Source: Oscillospiraceae bacterium (GTDB lineage: Bacteria > Bacillota > Clostridia > Oscillospirales > Oscillospiraceae). Taken from it: DNA of 7,440 nucleotides. Where the stretch lies: the NCBI GenBank assembly GCA_009785655.1, contig WQVW01000074.1, forward strand, positions 1 through 7,440, given 5' to 3'. The notes below the pieces were generated by a model. It searched no databases, was not told where the DNA came from, and was given only the letters and a program-made list of their open reading frames with translations. The position numbers and the translations under genes are program-made. Positions 1 through 6,063 of this stretch are shown here, piece after piece; the stretch's first letter is position 1, and the number at the start of each line of letters is the position of its first letter.

Positions 1-10
1 AAAAACGGTG

Positions 11-31
11 CGCCGGGATGGCGGATTTTTT
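11..31 (+). terminator. Possible terminator remnant of an upstream gene
   Basis: A short stem of CGCC (11-14) and GGCG (20-23) with a 5-base loop is followed by GATTTTTT. An A-run at 1-5 on the other side would allow a bidirectional terminator. The stem is only 4 bp and nothing upstream is visible, so this is tentative. Confidence 0.35.
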
Positions 32-43
32 GAAAACACACTA

Positions 44-72
44 TTGTAATTTCATTCAATTTAGTATATAAT
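44..72 (+). promoter_or_regulatory. Sigma-A-type promoter of the EF-G paralogue
   Basis: The -35 element TTGTAA (44-49, 4 of 6 consensus bases) and a perfect -10 element TATAAT (67-72) are separated by exactly 17 bp. Transcription would begin near 79, giving a leader of about 35 bases. The leader carries GAGGAG (97-102), 11 bases before the ATG at 114, a slightly long spacing. Confidence 0.75.
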
Positions 73-113
73 CTCTGAAATTTCTATTATTTTGATGAGG
101 AGTGTAGTGAAAA

Positions 114-2159
114 ATGCCGTATACCACCGAGAATATCCGCAATATTGCTATTCTTGGCCATGGAAGCAACGGAAAAACAAGCCTTGCCGAGAGTATGCTT
201 TTCCTGACAGGAGGTACAGACAGGCTCGGGAAAATAGCCGACGGGAACACTGTTGGCGATTCTGATTCAGAGGAAATAAAGCGCCAGATATCGATATATC
301 TGTCCACCATGTTTGTAGAGCATGGCGGGTGCAAAATCAACATCCTCGATACGCCGGGGTATTTTGACTTCGCCGGAGAAACGGCAGAGGCACTGAGGGT
401 TGCCGACGGCGGCATTATCGTATGCAGTGCGAAAGATGGGATCAGCGTTGGTTTTGAAAAATCGTGGAGTCAGCTTGAGCGGAACAAACTCCCACGGGCT
501 GTATACGTCTCGAAAGTTGACGAAGAGAACGGGGACTTTGAAGCTGTTTTTTCTGCACTGCGTGAGAAATACGGTACGTCAGTGTGTCCGCTGATCGCGC
601 CGATCAAAAGTGCCGCCGGCAAAGTGGAAGGCGTTATCGACATTGTCAGCCGCAAGGCATATACATCAAAAGACGGCAAACGGACAGAAATTCCGATCCC
701 GGATGATATGAGTGCCGAGCTTGAGGAATTGTACACCGCCGTGAATGAAAGTGTCGCTGAAACCAGCGAAGAGTTTATGGAAAAATATTTTTCCGGTGAG
801 GAGTTTACCAAGGAAGAGATTATTGCCGGACTTAAAACAGGTGTCAAAGACCATACGTTGTTCCCAGTATTCGCCGGGTGTGCACTGACCGGACTCGGCA
901 CAATGCCGGTGCTTGATGCGATTGTCAATTTATTCCCATCTCCGGCAGAAAACGGGGACGTTACAGCGGATGGAGACGCAATTCCGGCGGATCCGAATGC
1001 GCCTGCTTGCGCGTTTGTATATAAAACGATTTCCGATCAATACGGAAAGTTTAGCATATTCAAGGTGCTTTCCGGCAAGGTGACGGTTGATATGCAGCTG
1101 ACCAATGCGCGCACAGGAGTTGCAGAGAAAATGGGTCGTATCTATAATATGCAGGGCAAAAAGAGCATAGAGGTGAAAGAACTTGTATGCGGTGACATCG
1201 GTGCGGTATCAAAACTTTCAGATGCCAGGACGAACGACACGCTGTGTGACGCGAAAAAGATCATTGCGGCGAAGGGGATCGAGTTCGCACCGCCATGTTA
1301 TTCAATGGCAATCGCCCCGAAAGTGAAAGGGCAGGAAGAAAAAATATCGTCCGGATTCACACGCCTGGCTGAAGAGGATTTGACGTTCACATACGTGAAT
1401 AATCCAGAGACGAAACAGCTGGTCATTTCCGGTGCCGGGGATATCCATCTCGACGTCTTATGTTCAAAGCTCGGAGTCGAAGTAGTGCTTGCCCCGGCAA
1501 GAGTCGCGTATCGTGAGAAGATCCGCAAACGCGTCGAAGTGCGCGGACGGCATAAGAAGCAGTCCGGCGGTGCAGGGCAGTTCGGTGATGTGGTGATGAT
1601 ATTTGAATCCGGTGATACCGAAGATTTGACTTTTGAAGAAAAAGTTGTCGGCGGCAGCGTACCGAAAAACTTCTTCCCGGCTGTTGAAAAAGGATTGCGC
1701 GACAGCATCGGCCGTGGGGTGCTGGCAGGATATCCGATGGTATTCTTAAAAGCCACACTCGTTGACGGATCATACCATGCGGTTGACTCATCAGAGATGG
1801 CGTTTAAACTGGCGGCACAGGTTGCGTATAAAGAAGGCATTCCGCAAGGCAACCCGGTGATTTTGGAGCCGATTGGATACCTAACGGTGACGATACCCGA
1901 CACGAATACCGGGGACATCATGGGTGACTTGTCCAAACGCCGCGGCACCCCGATGGGAATGAACCTGAACTCCGAGGGGATGCAGGTGATAGAAGCCGAA
2001 GTCCCGATGGGTGAGATGTCGAGCTATACGATCGACTTGCGCTCGATGACCCAAGGCAGAGGCGCGTTTACGCTGCGGTTTGAGCGTTATGAAGAAGCCC
2101 CCGCGCCGGTACAGCAAAAAGTCATTGAAGAAGCAAAGGTACTAGCTGCTGCTGAGTAG
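114..2159 (+). CDS. Elongation factor G-like translational GTPase (EF-G-2 class)
   Basis: This is a complete five-domain EF-G homologue of 681 residues, close to the usual EF-G length of about 690. It should bind GTP and the ribosome in the cytoplasm. The G domain spans about 1-275, with P-loop GHGSNGKT (15-22), switch II DTPGYFDF (79-86) and a G4 motif SKVD (133-136). Domain II is about 295-380, domain III about 395-460 (GAGDIHLDV, 440-448), domain IV about 465-590 and domain V about 590-670. Two motifs differ from housekeeping EF-G: the catalytic His of DTPGH is Tyr, and Asn of NKxD is Ser. Similar changes (DAPGY, TKLD) occur in Thermus EF-G-2, so this is probably the paralogue and not the main fusA. 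Family members are poorly understood; a role in ribosome recycling, stress translation or another ribosomal task is inference. It has its own promoter and appears to be monocistronic or the head of a loose operon. Confidence 0.9.
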   Translation: MPYTTENIRNIAILGHGSNGKTSLAESMLFLTGGTDRLGKIADGNTVGDSDSEEIKRQISIYLSTMFVEHGGCKINILDTPGYFDFAGETAEALRVADGGIIVCSAKDGISVGFEKSWSQLERNKLPRAVYVSKVDEENGDFEAVFSALREKYGTSVCPLIAPIKSAAGKVEGVIDIVSRKAYTSKDGKRTEIPIPDDMSAELEELYTAVNESVAETSEEFMEKYFSGEEFTKEEIIAGLKTGVKDHTLFPVFAGCALTGLGTMPVLDAIVNLFPSPAENGDVTADGDAIPADPNAPACAFVYKTISDQYGKFSIFKVLSGKVTVDMQLTNARTGVAEKMGRIYNMQGKKSIEVKELVCGDIGAVSKLSDARTNDTLCDAKKIIAAKGIEFAPPCYSMAIAPKVKGQEEKISSGFTRLAEEDLTFTYVNNPETKQLVISGAGDIHLDVLCSKLGVEVVLAPARVAYREKIRKRVEVRGRHKKQSGGAGQFGDVVMIFESGDTEDLTFEEKVVGGSVPKNFFPAVEKGLRDSIGRGVLAGYPMVFLKATLVDGSYHAVDSSEMAFKLAAQVAYKEGIPQGNPVILEPIGYLTVTIPDTNTGDIMGDLSKRRGTPMGMNLNSEGMQVIEAEVPMGEMSSYTIDLRSMTQGRGAFTLRFERYEEAPAPVQQKVIEEAKVLAAAE

Positions 2160-2163
2160 GGGA

Positions 2164-2220
2164 GGCCTGCGGCCGTCCGCGAACAAACCACAACTTCGTT
2201 CGTAAGCAAACCAGCGCTGG
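2164..2220. repeat. Small palindromes in the intergenic gap
   Basis: The gap after the EF-G gene contains GGCC-TGC-GGCC (2164-2174), a perfect 10-bp palindrome CCAGCGCTGG (2211-2220), and two copies of CAAACCA (2184-2190, 2207-2213). They are short and match no element I recognise. They could be protein-binding sites or chance. Confidence 0.3.
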
Positions 2221-2234
2221 ATATTTAAATGATT

Positions 2235-2269
2235 AAAGCGGGCATGGGGGTTGTTTCCGTGCCCGCTTT
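2235..2269 (+). terminator. Strong 13-bp hairpin, possible terminator with a weak U-tract
   Basis: The arms 2235-2247 (AAAGCGGGCATGG) and 2257-2269 (CCGTGCCCGCTTT) pair over 13 bp with one T-G wobble and a 9-base loop. The A3/T3 ends and GC core are typical of Bacillota intrinsic terminators, and it lies 75 bases after the EF-G stop codon. However, the right arm is followed by GTCGTAAGG and not by a T-run, so termination may be incomplete. It ends only 5 bases before the AAGGAG of the next gene and could also affect that gene's translation or act as an mRNA end-stabiliser. Confidence 0.55.
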
Positions 2270-2284
2270 GTCGTAAGGAGAGCT

Positions 2285-2593
2285 ATGAAATACGAGAAAC
2301 TTGTCCGCGACAATATTCCGGATATTATAAAGAAGCAGGGGAAAACACCGATTATTAAAGTGCTTTCAGAGGATGAATACAGAGCCGCTTTGAATAAGAA
2401 GCTGCTTGAGGAAGTAAACGAATATCTTGAAAACAGTTGCGTTGAAGAGTTTTGCGATATTCTGGAGATTTTGGATGCGATTAAAAAGTCTATGAATTTT
2501 TCTGATACTAATATTGATACGTTCAAATCAGCCAAGGCGATGCAGAATGGCAAATTTGATAAGCAGCTGTTTTTGGAAGAAGTGGTTGAATAG
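2285..2593 (+). CDS. MazG-like nucleoside triphosphate pyrophosphohydrolase
   Basis: This 102-residue cytoplasmic protein begins MKYEKLVRDNIPDII, the hallmark opening of the small phosphoribosyl-ATP pyrophosphohydrolase-like (MazG-type, all-alpha NTP-PPase) family. The Mg2+-binding signature is present as EExxE (E42, E43, E46) followed by ExxD (E55, D58), and the length is normal. Family members hydrolyse nucleoside triphosphates to monophosphate and pyrophosphate and are often thought to clean up abnormal nucleotides; the substrate here cannot be read from sequence. A histidine-biosynthesis role (HisE) is unlikely because no his genes are nearby. AAGGAG (2275-2280) lies 4 bases before the start. 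By hand count about 37% of its bases are G or C, clearly below the flanking genes, so it may have been acquired separately. Confidence 0.85.
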   Translation: MKYEKLVRDNIPDIIKKQGKTPIIKVLSEDEYRAALNKKLLEEVNEYLENSCVEEFCDILEILDAIKKSMNFSDTNIDTFKSAKAMQNGKFDKQLFLEEVVE

Positions 2594-2596
2594 GAG
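2592..2596 (+). promoter_or_regulatory. Ribosome binding site overlapping the MazG-like stop codon
   Basis: AGGAG overlaps the TAG stop (2591-2593) of the MazG-like gene and lies 7 bases before ATG 2604. It fixes the start of the next small gene and implies that the two are co-transcribed and probably translationally linked. Confidence 0.7.
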
Positions 2597-2603
2597 AAAA
2601 ATT

Positions 2604-2849
2604 ATGAACTATAAGAAAGCCAGGATTATATCCTTATTTTTGGCACTGATAGCTATGGGATGCATATGGTTTTTGACCGTGCCGGAAGACCCTAATATTT
2701 TGTTGATAGTTGTTACGATTGCATTGTTCATCAGTGCGCTGGCGGTGCACTTAATATTCTACAAATGTCCGCACTGCCGCAAAAGACTGCCCAGTAGAGG
2801 CTATCCGGGAGAGACTTGCCGGAAATGCGGTAAAAAGCTTGATTCATAG
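2604..2849 (+). CDS. Small membrane protein with C-terminal zinc ribbon
   Basis: This is an 81-residue protein I cannot assign to a named family. Two hydrophobic segments (about 8-25 and 31-52) are joined by a short acidic turn (PEDPN), forming a membrane hairpin. The C-terminal part has C55-P-H-C58 and C72-R-K-C75, separated by 13 residues, a typical treble-clef or zinc-ribbon metal site. The basic residues at both ends suggest that N- and C-termini face the cytoplasm. The start at 2604 is chosen for the AGGAG 7 bases upstream; the same frame is open further upstream but only inside the MazG-like gene. Such proteins are common small hypothetical proteins in Bacillota; sensing or scaffolding would be a guess. 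It shares the AT-rich look of the preceding gene. Confidence 0.75.
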   Translation: MNYKKARIISLFLALIAMGCIWFLTVPEDPNILLIVVTIALFISALAVHLIFYKCPHCRKRLPSRGYPGETCRKCGKKLDS

Positions 2850-2891
2850 TTTTACAATACATAATCAACATGGAAAGGGGAGTGACTCGGT

Positions 2892-4682
2892 ATGGAATGG
2901 CTGCGGGATTTAACAGGGCAGCTGGCAAATATAGATGGCTATATTTTATCGTACGCAATGTTGGTGATCAGATTCTTTTTGCCCTTTTTGGCAATCGTTA
3001 TTGTTGTGCGTTCTGTCAGGTCGCTTCTGAGGGAAAAGAGTGAGGCCGAAACATGGGGATACTTATCCCTGCCCAACGGTATGCGAATTGATCTGAACCA
3101 TTGGGAAAACGTAATCGGCCGTGCCAAGTCGTCGGATGTGTATATGGAGTATCCCACGCTCTCCCGCGCCCATGCGGCTGTGATACGTGACGATAAGGGA
3201 GCTTGGCGAGTCTATGACATCAGCTCCAAATCAGGGGCAATGGTGAACGGTAAAGAAGTTGCCGGGAAAGACGGACTCCCGATAAAAGCCGGGGACATGC
3301 TGAGCCTCGGCGGCGTGGATCTTGTATTTGTCTCAATAGACGAGCACAGCGAGTATGAGCAGGCGGCCGCCAGAACCCGTCCTGGTGTGCAGTATAAACA
3401 GCGAACGACATTGGCGTTTTTGACGCAATTTCAAGTACTGCTTGGCATTCATCTCACGGTGGCGTTGGGGGAGCGTGCCTCTTTTGCCGTGCCGCTGAGT
3501 TTTCTTGGATTGATTGTGCTGACGTGGGCTTGCTATATTTTTACGAGATCATTAAAACGCGTGGCGTTTGAGGTGGAGACGTTGGCGTTTTTTCTCAGTA
3601 CGATCGGGTTGGCTGTCACCGCGTCCAGCGTGCCGGCTGACATAGTTCGGCAACTTGTACTGCTGATCGTTAGCGTGTTGGGATTTTTCGTTGTGGGCTG
3701 GTTTTTACGAGACTTGAACAGGGCAAAGAAAATCCGCTGGCCTGCGGCTGGGGTGGGATTCTTGCTGTTGTGCGCGAACATTTTATTCAGCGAGACCCGT
3801 TTCGGTGCGAGGAGATGGCTGGAAATCGGCGGGGTTTCGTTCCAGCCGTCTGAATTTGTCAAGATCGCGCTGGTTTTCGCAGGAGCTGCGACGTTGGATA
3901 GGTTATTTGCCCGGCGGAACCTTGTCTCATTTATCGGATTTGCCGGTGCGTGTGTGCTGGCACTTGCGGTGATCAACGATTTTGGCTCGGCACTGATTTT
4001 CTTTGTCACATATCTCGTCATTGCGTTTATGAGATCCGGTGATATTGCGACGATATTTTTGAGCGTTGGTGGGGCAGGCTTCGCGGGATTGCTGGCGATT
4101 CGGTTTAGGTCGCATATCGCTTTGAGATTTGCCACGTGGGGCAGCGCATGGGAATACGCCCACGCCGGAGGATATCAACAGACCCGCGCAATGGCGGCGT
4201 CCGCCAGCGGCGGACTCTTTGGTGTCGGGGCTGGGAACGGATGGTTTCAGCGCGTGATTGCGGCGGATACGGATCTTGTATTCAGCATGGTGACTGAAGA
4301 ATTGGGGCTTATCATCGCGGTGATCGCGGTGCTGGCGATACTGTCGTTTGCGGTATATTCCGTATACTCGGCAGGGGAGTCTCGCAGTTCATTTTTCGTC
4401 ATCGGGGCGGTTGCCGCTTCGTCGATACTGGCGTTCCAGATGCTGCTGAATGTATTGGGATCTGTGGATATACTGCCGTTTACCGGCGTGACATTCCCGT
4501 TCGTATCCCGCGGAGGATCGAGCTTGATTGCCTGTTGGGGACTGCTTGCGTTTATCAAGGCCGCCGATACCAGGCAGAACGCGAGTTTCATTGTCAAAAC
4601 ACCCAAGCCTCCGCCAAGCAGTGACATTATCACGCGGGAGATTATAGAGCCGGAGATTATCGTGCCGGAGGGTGAAGTATGA
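2892..4682 (+). CDS. FHA domain-SEDS (FtsW/RodA/SpoVE) fusion, peptidoglycan glycosyltransferase
   Basis: This 596-residue protein polymerises lipid II into glycan strands at the membrane. An N-terminal membrane segment (about 18-40) is followed by a basic stretch. An FHA domain (about 57-148) carries all core phosphothreonine-binding residues: GR (76-77), SRxH (91-94) and NG (119-120). The SEDS part runs from about 173 with GARRW (305-309), QPSE (318-321), NDFGSALIF (362-370), TDLVF (460-464, its Asp matching the proposed catalytic Asp of RodA) and PFTGVTFPFVSRGGSS (529-544). The usual Tyr of SYGGSS is Arg540. I count about 12 SEDS segments, two more than the canonical 10, both before GARRW. 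A Pro-rich then acidic cytoplasmic tail covers about 560-596. It overlaps the PBP gene by ATGA, so the two should form one synthase. The FHA domain suggests control by a PASTA-type Ser/Thr kinase (inference). AAAGGGGAG (2874-2882) precedes the start. Whether it serves elongation, division or sporulation cannot be decided. Confidence 0.92.
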   Translation: MEWLRDLTGQLANIDGYILSYAMLVIRFFLPFLAIVIVVRSVRSLLREKSEAETWGYLSLPNGMRIDLNHWENVIGRAKSSDVYMEYPTLSRAHAAVIRDDKGAWRVYDISSKSGAMVNGKEVAGKDGLPIKAGDMLSLGGVDLVFVSIDEHSEYEQAAARTRPGVQYKQRTTLAFLTQFQVLLGIHLTVALGERASFAVPLSFLGLIVLTWACYIFTRSLKRVAFEVETLAFFLSTIGLAVTASSVPADIVRQLVLLIVSVLGFFVVGWFLRDLNRAKKIRWPAAGVGFLLLCANILFSETRFGARRWLEIGGVSFQPSEFVKIALVFAGAATLDRLFARRNLVSFIGFAGACVLALAVINDFGSALIFFVTYLVIAFMRSGDIATIFLSVGGAGFAGLLAIRFRSHIALRFATWGSAWEYAHAGGYQQTRAMAASASGGLFGVGAGNGWFQRVIAADTDLVFSMVTEELGLIIAVIAVLAILSFAVYSVYSAGESRSSFFVIGAVAASSILAFQMLLNVLGSVDILPFTGVTFPFVSRGGSSLIACWGLLAFIKAADTRQNASFIVKTPKPPPSSDIITREIIEPEIIVPEGEV

Positions 4683-5998
4683 AAAAAGTAAAGAACAGAG
4701 CCCTTTGCGCGTTGTTGATTGTCGGTGCGATGGTTTTAGGGCTTGGGGTGTATATCATCAGATTCACGATAAACGGCAGAGATTGGGTTTCTGCCGCATT
4801 TAATGCGACGGTGTATAACGGTGGCGTACTATCTGTCGGGACGCTGACTGACCGACATGGGATCGCGCTCGCAAGAATCACTGACGGCAGACGCACTTTT
4901 GCTGAAAACGCGGATGTGCGATGTGCGACACTGCATGCAGTGGGTGATCTGCGCGGGAATATCGGTATCGGAGCCTTGACAGTATTTGCGCCCCAGCTTA
5001 TCGGATATAACATTGTGACCGGTGCAAACTCGCTGACAGGGCGGGGGAGGACTGTTGCGCTGTCGATTGACTCACAGCTGAATGTTGAGGCATACAGGGC
5101 ATTGGATGGACGGCGTGGCGCGGTCATGGTGATGAATTATCAGACAGGAGAGGTGCTGGCAATGGTGTCAAGTCCGACGTTTGACCCGGCGAATCAGCCT
5201 GTCATCAGCGATGATGACCCCGCGTTCGAGGGGGTGTTTATCAATCGCACGATTCAGGCGGCATATACGCCGGGTTCAGTATTTAAGCTTTTAACAGCGG
5301 CTGCCGCGATTGAAAATGTACCGGACATTGAGATGCGTGTTTTTGAGTGCAGCGGCAGACATGAGGTGCGGGGCGGCGTAATCACCTGTCCCAGGGCACA
5401 TGGCAATGTGACGTTTGACCAAGCCATGGCTGTATCGTGCAACATCGCGTTCGGCGAACTCGCGATTGAACTTGGCGGCGAAATACTGGCGACGTATACG
5501 GAACGATATGGATTATCCGGCAGGGTAACGGTTGGCGGCATGACAACGGCGCAGGGCAATTTCAACGCCGCCGCGCCTGGTACGGCAGACTTGGCGTGGT
5601 CAGGTATCGGACAGTATACAAACACCGTTTGTCCGGCGGCAATGCTGCGTTATGTGGCCGCCGTCGCAAACGATGGCGTTGCCGTTGAAATGAGTTTATT
5701 GAGAAGATCATCGCCCGGAAGGTCAACGCGGATCATGTCTGCCGCCACAGCGGAGAGATTAGGAGAGACGATGAATCACCATACCGAGGCGAACTTCCCC
5801 GGCCTGCGAATGCACGCAAAATCCGGCACGGCGGAGGTTGGCGGGGATCAGCGACCCCACGCGTGGTTCACGGGATATATCGCGAACGAAGGATTCCCGC
5901 TGGCATTCGTTGTGGTTATCGAAAACGGCGGCGGCGGATTGGCACAGGCGGGGCCGGTCGCGAACAGAGTGCTGCAGGCAGCAGTTCAAGGACATTAG
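4679..5998 (+). CDS. Class B penicillin-binding protein (PbpA-like transpeptidase)
   Basis: This 439-residue DD-transpeptidase crosslinks peptidoglycan outside the membrane. A basic N-terminus and one hydrophobic segment (about 8-28) form an uncleaved signal anchor. A short N-terminal module (about 45-120) contains TDRHGIALA (57-65), the class B DRxG motif. The catalytic domain runs from about 125 to the end with S200-V-F-K203 (nucleophile motif SxxK), S253-C-N255 (SxN) and K381-S-G-T384 (KTG-like box), then HAWFTGY (394-400). All three active-site motifs are intact. GEVLAMVSSPTFDP (157-170) resembles actinobacterial and clostridial PbpA. The protein is short for class B because the N-terminal module is compact. 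Cys224 and Cys237 could form a disulfide. Its ATG overlaps the SEDS stop codon (ATGA) and is served by GGAGGG (4667-4672) inside that gene, so the pair is translationally coupled. Confidence 0.92.
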   Translation: MKKVKNRALCALLIVGAMVLGLGVYIIRFTINGRDWVSAAFNATVYNGGVLSVGTLTDRHGIALARITDGRRTFAENADVRCATLHAVGDLRGNIGIGALTVFAPQLIGYNIVTGANSLTGRGRTVALSIDSQLNVEAYRALDGRRGAVMVMNYQTGEVLAMVSSPTFDPANQPVISDDDPAFEGVFINRTIQAAYTPGSVFKLLTAAAAIENVPDIEMRVFECSGRHEVRGGVITCPRAHGNVTFDQAMAVSCNIAFGELAIELGGEILATYTERYGLSGRVTVGGMTTAQGNFNAAAPGTADLAWSGIGQYTNTVCPAAMLRYVAAVANDGVAVEMSLLRRSSPGRSTRIMSAATAERLGETMNHHTEANFPGLRMHAKSGTAEVGGDQRPHAWFTGYIANEGFPLAFVVVIENGGGGLAQAGPVANRVLQAAVQGH

Positions 5999-6001
5999 AC
6001 T

Positions 6002-6030
6002 TTGACAAGCATTATACGCTGTGTTAAACT
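6002..6030 (+). promoter_or_regulatory. Sigma-A-type promoter of pheA
   Basis: A perfect -35 element TTGACA (6002-6007), a 17-bp spacer and the -10 element TAAACT (6025-6030, 4 of 6) begin 4 bases after the PBP stop codon. Transcription would start near 6036-6037, leaving a leader of about 27 bases with no room for a T-box or peptide attenuator. Regulation of pheA is therefore probably at the protein level, or by a repressor acting at the promoter. Confidence 0.75.
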
Positions 6031-6047
6031 GTGGTATCAAAATTACG

Positions 6048-6056
6048 GGAAGAGAG
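6048..6056 (+). promoter_or_regulatory. Ribosome binding site that decides the pheA start
   Basis: The purine run GGAAGAGAG (6048-6056) lies 7 bases before ATG 6064. An in-frame GTG at 6031 would add 11 residues, but it directly abuts the -10 element and would lie upstream of the predicted transcript start, so ATG 6064 is preferred. Confidence 0.65.
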
Positions 6057-6063
6057 TGAGAAC

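Noticed and set aside
1298..1948. 216-codon open frame on the minus strand
   Set aside because: It lies entirely inside the well-conserved EF-G-like gene, its translation resembles no protein, and it is the antisense shadow of a codon-biased gene.
114..2159. Tetracycline ribosomal-protection protein (TetM/O type)
   Set aside because: The DTPGY switch II and SKVD motif match the EF-G-2 class better; TetM-type proteins keep DTPGH and NKxD.
2285..2593. HisE (phosphoribosyl-ATP pyrophosphohydrolase of histidine synthesis)
   Set aside because: The KLVRDNIP opening belongs to the MazG-like NTP-PPase group and no histidine genes are adjacent.
2514..2849. Longer 111-residue version of the zinc-ribbon protein
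   Set aside because: The extension starts at a TTG inside the MazG-like gene, has no ribosome binding site, and its residues are a frame-shifted shadow. ATG 2604 has AGGAG at an ideal distance.
2839..2865. Possible promoter TTGATT / CATAAT before the FHA-SEDS gene
   Set aside because: The spacing is only 15 bp and both boxes are imperfect. It is a weak candidate, though the pair needs either this or read-through from upstream.
3533..4135. 200-codon open frame on the minus strand
   Set aside because: It is antisense to the SEDS membrane segments; its Asn/Pro/Ala-rich composition is what reverse-complemented hydrophobic codons give.
6031..6063. GTG start for PheA with 11 extra residues
   Set aside because: It abuts the -10 element and lies before the likely transcript start; chorismate mutase homology begins at the ATG at 6064.
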